From an uncultured Mollicutes bacterium (GTDB lineage Bacteria > Bacillota_I > Bacilli_A > Acholeplasmatales > Anaeroplasmataceae), in contig CALCWU010000046.1 in NCBI GenBank assembly GCA_937905855.1, positions 1-36,746 on the forward strand: a stretch of DNA of 36,746 bases. The letters run 5' to 3'. Shown here piece after piece: positions 8,188-15,592 of the stretch. Under the pieces are notes generated by a model that saw only the letters and a program-made list of their open reading frames with translations, had not been told where the DNA came from and searched no databases. A program made the translations under genes and the position numbers. Positions within the stretch are counted from its first letter, which is position 1. Every line of letters starts with the position of its first letter.

Positions 8188-9489
8188 ATGAAGTGCATTA
8201 AAAAAATTTTATTATCATTAGTAGCTGTATTTGGCGTTTTGTCATTTACAGCTGCTTGTGATAAAGATAATAATGAAAATAAAGAAAGTAGTACTGAATC
8301 AACAGTACCATTTATTGATTATGTAGCCCAAACTAAACTTAATCAAGTATGTACAAAAGATTCATCATTTTTTGGTGACGATGGTATAGCTTTTGCGACT
8401 CTTGTTCGTAATGTTGATGGTGATACTACCATTTTTATGGTTGAAGGATTTGAAATGACTGCTAGATATGCTGGTGTTGATACTCCTGAATCAACTGGTT
8501 CAATTGAAAAATGGGGTAAAACAGCTTCATATTTTACAGCTGATAAGCTAAATAATGCTAAAAACATTATAGTTCAAACTGATGGTGGTCCTGCCAAGCC
8601 CGATACAAATGGCAAAAGATATTTGACATATGTTTGGTATCAACCAAGCGATGGTGGCGATTATCGTTTACTAAACCTTGAATTAATACAAGAAGGATTA
8701 TCTAAAGGACATTCTAGTACTAATCAAAGATATAATGACGTTTTTGTTGAAGCATATGCTCAAGCAATTAAATTAAAAATTAGAATATGTGATGATAAAA
8801 ATGTTGACGAAAACTTTTATGGTGGCGATGTTATTGAAACTACCATTAAAGGCATTCTAGATAACCAAGAACAATATATTAAAGATACTGTTAAGGTTCG
8901 TTTTGATTGTACAATTACGAGAAATGATGGTATGTATGTTTATGCTCAGGATGTTGATGGTCTGACTGGCGAGATTTATTCAATTTTGTTATATAAAGGC
9001 TATAACTTAACAACAAAGAAGCTTGAAAATGGTAATAGAGTTACTGTTTGCGGTAATGTTACTGAATATGAAGGCAATATTCAAATTACTAGTATGCAAG
9101 ATATTCCTCTATCTACATCTGCTGATAATATCAAATTGATATCTAAGGGCAATGAAATTGTTTGTAAAGAGGTTAATCCAAGCGAGCTTGTTGTTTCTAA
9201 TAATGGGTTAAGTAGATGTCTTGTAAGAATGAATAATATTAAGGTAATTAGCACTTATACTACTAAAAATGGTGGTTCAAATGATGGTGCTGTAACTATT
9301 ACTGGTATTTGTGATGGTAAAAATGTTACTATTCGTACCTCTGTTCTTATTGATGATAATTATCATACAATAACTGAAGATGTTTATCAAAATCAAACTA
9401 TTGATGTTACCGGCATTGTAGAAGAATACAATGGTGCATATCAAATCAAGGTTGTCGCAATTAGCGATGTTATATTTCATAATAATTAG
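8188..9489 (+). CDS. Thermonuclease-like (SNase) lipoprotein with C-terminal OB-fold-like domains
   Basis: Likely surface nuclease, 433 residues. Signal peptide MKCIKKILLSLVAVFGVLSF with lipobox TAAC (Cys24), a short Ser/Thr/Glu linker, then a staphylococcal-nuclease fold at about 68-200. The catalytic set is readable: VDGDT (Asp77, Asp79), ARYAGVDTPES (Arg93, Asp98, Glu101) and NGKRYLTYVW (Arg144), matching Asp19/Asp21, Arg35, Asp40, Glu43 and Arg87 of nuclease A, with one extra residue before Arg144. Two stretches at about 213-310 and 325-430, each ending in V(T/E)EY.G..QI patterns, look like OB folds as in YhcR-type nucleases. Only 7 bases follow the binding-protein stop and no Shine-Dalgarno is visible, so translation may be coupled. 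Nucleic-acid cleavage outside the cell feeding the importer is the natural reading. Confidence 0.86.
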   Translation: MKCIKKILLSLVAVFGVLSFTAACDKDNNENKESSTESTVPFIDYVAQTKLNQVCTKDSSFFGDDGIAFATLVRNVDGDTTIFMVEGFEMTARYAGVDTPESTGSIEKWGKTASYFTADKLNNAKNIIVQTDGGPAKPDTNGKRYLTYVWYQPSDGGDYRLLNLELIQEGLSKGHSSTNQRYNDVFVEAYAQAIKLKIRICDDKNVDENFYGGDVIETTIKGILDNQEQYIKDTVKVRFDCTITRNDGMYVYAQDVDGLTGEIYSILLYKGYNLTTKKLENGNRVTVCGNVTEYEGNIQITSMQDIPLSTSADNIKLISKGNEIVCKEVNPSELVVSNNGLSRCLVRMNNIKVISTYTTKNGGSNDGAVTITGICDGKNVTIRTSVLIDDNYHTITEDVYQNQTIDVTGIVEEYNGAYQIKVVAISDVIFHNN

Positions 9490-9519
9490 GTTTTAAATAT
9501 AATAAATAGGAGAAAAAAG

Positions 9520-11631
9520 ATGAAGAAATATGGAAAAGTTGCCCTTGGGGCAATGACCCTTATGGGTGTTTTAGCACTTGCTTCATGTGGTGATAAAACC
9601 AACGAAGCAGAAGAAGCTTTAAATAGTGTTCTTGTTCCCCAAGATAAGAGTACTGTTTCAAGTGATTTTAGTGTAACTAGACATGTTAAGTCTGGAAATA
9701 ATGATTATGAGGTTATTTGGACCTCTAGCAATGAAAAGCTATTAAAATTCGTTGATGTAGAAGGACAAAATGTTGCTACTGCTGATATTCATGCTCCATT
9801 TGGTCAAGATGAAGATGTTGAATTCACTGCAACTATTAATGCTGGTAAGAGAACAGCTAGTCAAAACTTTAAGGTTACAGTTAAAAATGTTGATGTAAAG
9901 GATGCTCTTGCTGCTGCCTTAGCTTCAGTAAAGGTTGATAATTTTAAAGATAGTTCTACTTATGAGCTTCCTACAAGCTATACTGAATATAAAGATGAAA
10001 TTAATTTTAGTTATAGCCTAGAGGGAACATCTACAACTACTACACTTGCTGATAATGTTTTAAATGTAACAGTTGCAACTGGTATTGAAACTGTTAAATT
10101 AAATGTTAAGGCTACTGCTGGTAGTGAAGAACAATCTAAGGTAGCACAATTTAGAGTTGGTAGTGTTGCTGAAACTATTATTGAACTTAATCCATCAAAT
10201 GTTAAGACTGGTGTTGGTGGTTTAACTTTAAGTGATGTAGCTGAAAATACAAAATATCCAACTGAATTTAATATTAACAAGGGTGGAAGTATTGCATCTA
10301 ATGGTCTTACAAATATTACTACTGTAGTTGCTCATATTTATGGTACATATGATAACATGAAGATGTATGCTGGCAAGGATGCAACTGGTACACCAATTAC
10401 TCCTGAAAAAGAAGCTGATGGTAAGAATATGATTTATACATATACTTTCCCAGAAGGAACTAATGATTTCTATTATGTAAATGATTCTACATATACTGTA
10501 AATCCATTTAGTATTAAGGTTACATGCTTTATGGAAGCCACTGACAAGAATCTTTCTTTAACTCCAACTACACTAAAAACTGGTGTTTCAGGATTAATTT
10601 TAACTGATGTAGCTGAAAATACAAAATATCCTACTGAATTTAATATTAATAAGGGTGGAAGTATTGCCTCTGATGGCATTGGCGGTCTTACAAAGGTAGT
10701 TGCTCATATTTATGGTACATATGATAATATGAAGATGTATGCTGGTAAGGATGCAACTGGTACACCAATTACTCCTGAAAAGGAAGCTGATGGTAAGAAT
10801 ATGATTTATACATATACTTTCCCAGAAGGAACAACAGATTTCTATTATGTAAATGATTCTACATACACTGTAAATCCATTTAGTGTTGATGTATATTATA
10901 CAGGCTTATTAAATCCATCTCAAAAGCCTTCTACTCCTGAAACTCCAACAAAGCCTGCTTATACAAAGCTTGATAATCCTACTAGCTCTTTATTAAAGGG
11001 CAAGAGTGCAGGAGAGGCTTTTAGTATTGATGCTTGTAAGGTTGGTGCTATTTCAACTAAGGATTCATTATTATTCTGCTATACAGCTGAAGGTACATTT
11101 GCAGTTACTTATTATGGCTCTGATTCTTTAAAGGCTACTTGTGAGGCTTTAAATGTTGGTGATACAATTAAGATTACATCTGCTACTCTAGCTTTAGGTA
11201 CTGGTGGAAGTGTAAAGGGTTCAATTACTGTTGGAAACGACGCTGTAATTGAGAAAATTGATGATCAAAACATTGCTTATCCTACATTTACTGCTATTGA
11301 TTGGTCAAAGGATGGCTATAACTGGTTAGCTTCACTTACAAGTGATGCTCTTGCTGGTTCATATGTTGAATTTACAAATGTTAAATTCCAATCAGTTTAT
11401 AATGATGGTGATCAAGATTTATATTCAAAATTTGTATTTGTTGTAGATGGTCAAACTGATTATGCTGGCTTATATCAAGGTCCACTTACTGTAGATGGAA
11501 CTGATGAAAAGGTTAATACAACTGATACATATACAATTAAGTGTTTTGTAATTGGTGCTGGTACATATAACGCTGATGGCGTTTCTAATAAGGTTCGTTT
11601 ATATGCAGTATCAATTGTTAAAAATGCATAA
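9520..11631 (+). CDS. Large multi-domain lipoprotein: Ig-like regions, duplicated 110-residue domain, OB-like C-terminus
   Basis: Surface lipoprotein of 703 residues, last gene of the importer operon. Signal peptide with lipobox LASC (Cys23). Residues about 30-125 match atrophied bacterial Ig-like domains (VIWTSSNEKLLKF, ATINAGKRTASQNFKVTV). A second Ig-like stretch spans about 126-215. Then come two copies of a 110-residue domain (223-332 and 347-456), 95 of 110 positions identical, with the core VVAHIYGTYDNMKMYAGK exactly repeated. A Pro/Thr linker (about 460-480) leads to two beta-rich regions (about 485-575 and 590-703) resembling OB folds. No enzyme motif is seen. AGGAG precedes the ATG. 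A role in binding polymer outside the cell for the neighbouring nuclease and importer is inference from context only. Confidence 0.75.
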   Translation: MKKYGKVALGAMTLMGVLALASCGDKTNEAEEALNSVLVPQDKSTVSSDFSVTRHVKSGNNDYEVIWTSSNEKLLKFVDVEGQNVATADIHAPFGQDEDVEFTATINAGKRTASQNFKVTVKNVDVKDALAAALASVKVDNFKDSSTYELPTSYTEYKDEINFSYSLEGTSTTTTLADNVLNVTVATGIETVKLNVKATAGSEEQSKVAQFRVGSVAETIIELNPSNVKTGVGGLTLSDVAENTKYPTEFNINKGGSIASNGLTNITTVVAHIYGTYDNMKMYAGKDATGTPITPEKEADGKNMIYTYTFPEGTNDFYYVNDSTYTVNPFSIKVTCFMEATDKNLSLTPTTLKTGVSGLILTDVAENTKYPTEFNINKGGSIASDGIGGLTKVVAHIYGTYDNMKMYAGKDATGTPITPEKEADGKNMIYTYTFPEGTTDFYYVNDSTYTVNPFSVDVYYTGLLNPSQKPSTPETPTKPAYTKLDNPTSSLLKGKSAGEAFSIDACKVGAISTKDSLLFCYTAEGTFAVTYYGSDSLKATCEALNVGDTIKITSATLALGTGGSVKGSITVGNDAVIEKIDDQNIAYPTFTAIDWSKDGYNWLASLTSDALAGSYVEFTNVKFQSVYNDGDQDLYSKFVFVVDGQTDYAGLYQGPLTVDGTDEKVNTTDTYTIKCFVIGAGTYNADGVSNKVRLYAVSIVKNA
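10186..10887 (+). repeat. In-gene tandem duplication, period 372 bp
   Basis: The segments 10186-10515 and 10558-10887 (330 bp each) encode near-identical domains. The nucleotide match is closest in the stretches after 10246 and 10618, where long runs are unchanged apart from scattered synonymous bases. Preservation of synonymous positions points to a recent duplication or gene conversion. Confidence 0.9.
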
Positions 11632-11658
11632 TTTCGAAAAAATGGTTTAAATTAGATT

Positions 11659-11685
11659 AAAAGTGGTCTTTTTGACCACTTTTTT
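11659..11685 (+). terminator. Intrinsic terminator of the ABC/nuclease operon
   Basis: Perfect 10-bp stem AAAAGTGGTC / GACCACTTTT (11659-11668 with 11674-11683), loop of five T, T run to 11685. It closes the operon that begins at 3547. Confidence 0.92.
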
Positions 11686-11702
11686 CTCTAATGGAGGTTT
11701 CT

Positions 11703-12866
11703 ATGCTTAATGTTATTTTAAATAAATATGAAGAAGAAAATATTTTAAAGGGGTATCCTTGGGTATTCAATAATGAAATTAGTGGCTTTGATGGTATTAT
11801 TGAAAATGGTAAGGTATGTAAGGTTTTAACAAATGATGGCAAATTTGTTTGTTATGGATTTTTAAATACTAATTCTAAAATAATGGTAAGAGTATTATCC
11901 TTGGATGAAAATGAGGAAATTAATAAGGACTTCTTTAAGAAGAGAATTATGTATGCGATATCTCATCGTAAGCATTTAGGATGGAGTGCAACAAGACTTA
12001 TTTTTAGTGAAGCTGATTTCTTACCTGGACTTATTGTTGATAAATATGGTGATTATTTGTCAGTACAATTTATGTCCTTAGGTATGGATATGATTAAAAA
12101 TGATATTGTAGATATTTTAGTTGAATTAACTGGCTGTAAGGGAATTTATGAACGAAGTGATATGCCTGTTCGTGAAAAGGAAGGACTTTTGCAGGTAAAG
12201 GGATTTTTATATGGAAGCTTTGATCCTCGAGTTATGATTGTTGAGGATGATATTAAAATGATTGTTGATTTAGAGAATGGTCAAAAAACTGGTTATTTTC
12301 TTGATCAAAAGCTAAATAGAGATATCTTAAGACTTTATGCTAAAAATCAGGTTGTTCTTGATGCTTTCTCGAATGTTGGAGGATTTGCATTACACGCATG
12401 TAAATATGGTGCCTTACATGTTGATGCCTGCGATATATCTAAAAGAGCCTGCGATGAAATATTACATAATGCTAAGATTAATGGTTATAATAATTTAGAG
12501 GCAAAGTGTGTTGATGTCTTTGATTATTTACATAGTGAAGATGTAATGAATAAATATGATGTTATTATTCTTGATCCTCCAGCTTTTTCTAAAAATAAGG
12601 AATCCTTAAAGAAGGCTTATAAGGGCTATAAGGAAATCAATATGCAAGCTATGAAGATAATTAAATCTGGTGGATATCTTTTAACATTTAGCTGTAGTCA
12701 GCATATGACTCCTAATTTATTTATGCAAATGATAAATGAAGCAGCACTTGATGCTAAAAGGGTTGTTCAATTTTTAGATTTTAGAATTCAGGCTCCTGAT
12801 CATCCTGCTTTGCTTCAATCTGAAGAGCAATTATATTTGAAGTGTATGATTTTAAGAATTAAATAA
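11703..12866 (+). CDS. RlmI-like class I SAM-dependent rRNA methyltransferase (YwbD family)
   Basis: Probable 23S rRNA cytosine-5 methyltransferase, 387 residues. An N-terminal PUA-type RNA-binding domain (about 1-75, with the family signature GYPWVFNNEI) precedes an EEHEE linker region and a Rossmann SAM domain. SAM motif I reads LDAFSNVGGFALHACKYGA at about 219-237, motif IV is DPPAFSK at 291-297, and SCSQHM at 330-335 holds the conserved Cys. The start at 11703 is chosen over an in-frame ATG at 11691 because GGAGG (11694-11698) lies between them and would be lost from the leader. It is a single gene between two terminators. Exact target base is not proven by sequence. Confidence 0.9.
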   Translation: MLNVILNKYEEENILKGYPWVFNNEISGFDGIIENGKVCKVLTNDGKFVCYGFLNTNSKIMVRVLSLDENEEINKDFFKKRIMYAISHRKHLGWSATRLIFSEADFLPGLIVDKYGDYLSVQFMSLGMDMIKNDIVDILVELTGCKGIYERSDMPVREKEGLLQVKGFLYGSFDPRVMIVEDDIKMIVDLENGQKTGYFLDQKLNRDILRLYAKNQVVLDAFSNVGGFALHACKYGALHVDACDISKRACDEILHNAKINGYNNLEAKCVDVFDYLHSEDVMNKYDVIILDPPAFSKNKESLKKAYKGYKEINMQAMKIIKSGGYLLTFSCSQHMTPNLFMQMINEAALDAKRVVQFLDFRIQAPDHPALLQSEEQLYLKCMILRIK

Positions 12867-12939
12867 TAATTTTTTTAATTAAAGCAATTACACATATTAA
12901 AAAAAATACTATAGTAAAGCAAAATTTACATTTTGTACG

Positions 12940-12972
12940 AATATACGAACAATATGCGGAAAATATGCGAAA
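12940..12972 (+). repeat. Three 11-bp direct repeats upstream of the two-TM / AbiEi-like pair
   Basis: Consecutive units AATATACGAAC (12940-12950), AATATGCGGAA (12951-12961) and AATATGCGAAA (12962-12972), with a partial extra unit ending TACGA at 12940. The period of about one helical turn puts every copy on the same DNA face, as in iteron-type operators. They end 24 bases before the -35 of the downstream promoter. Confidence 0.7.
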
Positions 12973-12995
12973 AGATAAAAAAATTTATCTTTTTT
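12970..12995 (+). terminator. A/T-rich intrinsic terminator candidate after the methyltransferase gene
   Basis: Stem AAAAGATAAA / TTTATCTTTT (12970-12979 with 12984-12993), A4 loop, T run to 12995. With a single G-C pair the hairpin is weak, and it overlaps the last 11-bp repeat by three bases. Confidence 0.55.
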
Positions 12996-12996
12996 A

Positions 12997-13025
12997 TTGT
13001 AATTTTTGACTACCTATATTATAAT
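12997..13025 (+). promoter_or_regulatory. Promoter of the two-TM / AbiEi-like pair
   Basis: TTGTAA (12997-13002), 17-base spacer, TATAAT (13020-13025). Predicted start about 13032, leaving an untranslated leader of only some 11 bases containing GGTGA. Confidence 0.6.
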
Positions 13026-13042
13026 AAATACGGTGAAATGAA

Positions 13043-13279
13043 ATGAAGCTTACAAAAGATGATTTTAAAAAGAATAGTTTCAATTTAATGCTTGTTGTAC
13101 TTTATACATCTTTATTATGTATTGTTTATGGTACATGGATTGGTAAATGCCTAAAGATATGGTGGGCAACATTAATTGTTGTTGTAGCAATTATCATTGG
13201 TGGCGTTATTTGTGGTATTCTTTGGACAAAATCAGTAAGTAAGAAGAATTTCGATAATACTAATAATATACAAAAATAA
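13043..13279 (+). CDS. Small two-TM membrane protein, unrecognised
   Basis: A 78-residue protein I cannot assign. It has a short charged N-terminus (MKLTKDDFKKNSFN), TM1 at about 14-34 (LMLVVLYTSLLCIVYGTWI), a basic turn GKCLK, TM2 at about 40-62 (WWATLIVVVAIIIGGVICGI), and a polar tail KSVSKKNFDNTNNIQK. An earlier ATG at 13038 meets a stop after one codon, so 13043 is the start; GGTGA at 13032-13036 is the ribosome site. It is 19 bases ahead of an AbiEi/DUF6088-like gene and shares its promoter, which lies behind an array of 11-bp repeats. Size and layout would suit a membrane partner of that protein, but no function is shown. Confidence 0.75.
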   Translation: MKLTKDDFKKNSFNLMLVVLYTSLLCIVYGTWIGKCLKIWWATLIVVVAIIIGGVICGILWTKSVSKKNFDNTNNIQK

Positions 13280-13298
13280 TAATTTAGAGGTGAAAATT

Positions 13299-13994
13299 AT
13301 GTTTACAAGAAGTATTAGACAATGGCTAGGATCATTAAAAGATGGGGAATTAATTTTAGCTAAGCAAACATATGAGGAACATTTCTCAGATATGAAAGAG
13401 GCCACTTTCTATCAGTTATTAGCAAGATTATGTGTAGAAAAAACAATCGGCAAATTAGCTAAGGGTTTATATTTCAAGCCTTATAAGGGCGATTTAGAAA
13501 GAAAGCCTACAAAGGAAGATTTAATTGCATTCTTCACTAATAAGCATAGAAATGGTATGATTGTTGGCGAACAATTATTAAATAACAAGGGTATTATTTC
13601 TACTGATTGTAAGGTTGTAAATATTTATACTAACGTATTAGAAATTAAGACTAAGAGAAATATTTGTGGATTAAATATTCAAAATGTTGAAGTAGATTTT
13701 AAGAGCCCAATTATTCTACAAACAATTGAAGTATTAGAAATTATTGAAAATATTGATGACTTCACTAATGTTAATTTAGAAGTACTAGAAAATATTTTAC
13801 ATGAATATGCTAATCATTATGATGCAGCAATTTTATCAAAGGTATTAATTAAGAAATCATATAAGAAGCGTGTTGTTAATGCTGTTAAGGTTATTCTTGA
13901 GCATTATGGTGTTCAAAATGATTTAGTTCGTTATTTAAATAGCGCATCTAAATATGATTTCCCTAAAGCAATTTCTGAAGCACTTGGTTTATAA
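13299..13994 (+). CDS. AbiEi/DUF6088-like protein (type IV antitoxin-like winged-helix family)
   Basis: A 231-residue protein. The N-terminal 65 residues read as the AbiEi-type winged helix: FTRSIRQWLGSLKDGEL, then YQLLARLCVEKTIGKLAKGL and YFKPYKGD, the characteristic 'R.L.RL...G.I.+L.+G.Y.KP' pattern. The rest is helix-rich without a motif I recognise. Start 13299 is preferred over GTG 13290 because AGAGGTG (13286-13292) then acts as ribosome site. No AbiEii-type nucleotidyltransferase toxin lies next to it, so if it is an antitoxin-like regulator its partner is either distant or the small two-TM protein just upstream. Family assignment is moderate; function is inferred. Confidence 0.66.
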   Translation: MFTRSIRQWLGSLKDGELILAKQTYEEHFSDMKEATFYQLLARLCVEKTIGKLAKGLYFKPYKGDLERKPTKEDLIAFFTNKHRNGMIVGEQLLNNKGIISTDCKVVNIYTNVLEIKTKRNICGLNIQNVEVDFKSPIILQTIEVLEIIENIDDFTNVNLEVLENILHEYANHYDAAILSKVLIKKSYKKRVVNAVKVILEHYGVQNDLVRYLNSASKYDFPKAISEALGL

Positions 13995-14002
13995 TTGAAG
14001 CT

Positions 14003-14030
14003 AAGGTCCAATCTTGGGCCTTTTCTTTTT
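14003..14030 (+). terminator. Intrinsic terminator after the AbiEi-like gene
   Basis: AAGGTCC (14003-14009) pairs with GGGCCTT (14016-14022) with one G-T wobble, followed by TTTTCTTTTT. Confidence 0.82.
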
Positions 14031-14056
14031 GTGTTTATTTTTAGGATGAAATGCGT

Positions 14057-14062
14057 TATAAT
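14057..14062 (+). promoter_or_regulatory. Candidate -10 box for the enzyme I / PHP pair
   Basis: TATAAT at 14057-14062, 19 bases ahead of the start codon at 14081. The base run 17 bases further upstream (TTTATT at 14034-14039) is a poor -35. GGTGATG (14070-14076) is the likely ribosome site. Confidence 0.45.
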
Positions 14063-14080
14063 ATTTAATGGTGATGTAGT

Positions 14081-15592
14081 ATGAAAAACTATTTTGTTGA
14101 CGTTATTTCTGATGGAATTTGTATGGGAAATGCGGTTGTTTTAAATCTAGAACAAAAGAATAGTACCATTAGAAAAAGTGTTGCGGAAGAAAAAAATAAA
14201 CTTGGAAATGCTATTATGAATTCACTTGATGAGCTTAATAGTATAAGCAAAAATAAGAATGAAGAATTTATTGAAGTCCATAAAATGCTATTAACTGATG
14301 CAGCATTAAAGGATGAATTATTTAAGGAAATCGAATATAATGGAAAAAGTGCCTATGAGGCGACTGTATGTGTTTTTGATCGTTATATTAAGGGTTTTAA
14401 GGAATCTAAATCTAGCTATTTGAAGGAGCGTTATTTAGATTTTTTAGATATTAAGGAACGAGTTTTAAGAAATATTTTTGATAACAAAATTGATTATTCT
14501 AATTTTCATAATGTTATTTTAGTTGTTGAGGAATTGTTACCATCATTATTAGTTGATTTTAAGGATGTTAAGGGCGTTATTTGTAAAAATGGTGGCTTTA
14601 CATCTCATGCGGGAATTTTATGTAGATCTTTAGATATTCCTTGTGTTGTTTTAAAGGATTATGACATTCATACCAATGATGAAATAATCATTGATACAAG
14701 AAGACAAATTGTTGATGTTAATCCTTCTTTAGATGTTATTAATCATTATCAAGAAATACTTGGTAAAATTAAAGCTGAGAACTTTATTAATAGTCCTCAT
14801 CCTGGTTATAGATTTATGTGTAATATTACAGATAATAGTGAGCTTGATAAATGCCTAGAATATGGCTTTGATGGTGTTGGCTTGTATCGAACTGAGTGGA
14901 TTTTTATGAATAGTGATAGACCACTTAGTGAGGAAGAACAATATAATATCTATTTAGAGGCTGTAACTAAAATGAATAAGCTACCAATTTGCTTTAGAAC
15001 CTTTGATGTTGGTGATGATAAGCAGCTAGAGTATTTACATGTTGATTCTAAGGGTGTTAGAAATTATATGAATAATCCTACACTTTTTGAAAGTCAAATT
15101 AAGGCTTTACTTCGTGCTAACATATACGGAAATATGAAAATTATGTTTCCTATGATTGAAACAAAGGAGCAATTTTATTTCTTAAGAAATTGGGTTTATC
15201 GTTTGAAGGAAGAAATGGCTAATGACAAGCAAATTGAAATTGGTATGATGCTGGAAACTAAAATGGCCTTAGATAATATTGGTGATTTTGGTAATGTTGA
15301 TTTTATTTCTCTTGGAACTAATGATTTGACTAAAGAGGTTTATAATATTTCTAGAAGTGATAATATTAGCTATAAGGAATATCTTGATGATTTATTGAAA
15401 CGCTTAAAGCCTGTTGTTGATTTTTGTAAGCAAATGGACATTTCCTTAAGCGTTTGTGGAGAGCTTGCTTCAATTAGAGAGGCAACTAAGGGATTAATGA
15501 ATATAGGTATTAATAATTTTTCAGTAAGTGCTCCAAATATAAAAACCTTATATTTAGCATTTAATGATAAATTGAAGGAGGAAAAATGTTAA
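14081..15592 (+). CDS. ptsI: Phosphoenolpyruvate-protein phosphotransferase (PTS enzyme I), compact form
   Basis: Takes phosphate from PEP and passes it to HPr to drive sugar uptake, or to a paralogous carrier. The 503 residues compare with about 570 for usual enzyme I. Readable: the N-terminal SDGICMGNA; the phospho-His segment GGFTSHAGI with His176; PEP-binding arginines in LYRTEW (Arg270), FRTFDVGDDK (Arg306) and KGVRNY; MFPMIET; LGTNDLT with the metal-binding Asp; and SVCGELA with catalytic Cys459. All key catalytic residues seem kept, while the inter-domain linker and the region around the third arginine are shortened. No ptsH or sugar-specific EII lies beside it. It overlaps the next gene by seven bases. 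A dedicated PTS branch rather than the general one is possible. Confidence 0.88.
   Translation: MKNYFVDVISDGICMGNAVVLNLEQKNSTIRKSVAEEKNKLGNAIMNSLDELNSISKNKNEEFIEVHKMLLTDAALKDELFKEIEYNGKSAYEATVCVFDRYIKGFKESKSSYLKERYLDFLDIKERVLRNIFDNKIDYSNFHNVILVVEELLPSLLVDFKDVKGVICKNGGFTSHAGILCRSLDIPCVVLKDYDIHTNDEIIIDTRRQIVDVNPSLDVINHYQEILGKIKAENFINSPHPGYRFMCNITDNSELDKCLEYGFDGVGLYRTEWIFMNSDRPLSEEEQYNIYLEAVTKMNKLPICFRTFDVGDDKQLEYLHVDSKGVRNYMNNPTLFESQIKALLRANIYGNMKIMFPMIETKEQFYFLRNWVYRLKEEMANDKQIEIGMMLETKMALDNIGDFGNVDFISLGTNDLTKEVYNISRSDNISYKEYLDDLLKRLKPVVDFCKQMDISLSVCGELASIREATKGLMNIGINNFSVSAPNIKTLYLAFNDKLKEEKC

Noticed and set aside
10011..10679. Minus-strand open frames inside the 703-residue lipoprotein gene, including two similar ones
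   Set aside because: They mirror the duplicated domain on the other strand, have no ribosome sites and no recognisable protein character.
12936..12972. Short direct repeats as a CRISPR array
   Set aside because: Units are 11 bp and contiguous, with no spacers, and no cas genes are nearby.
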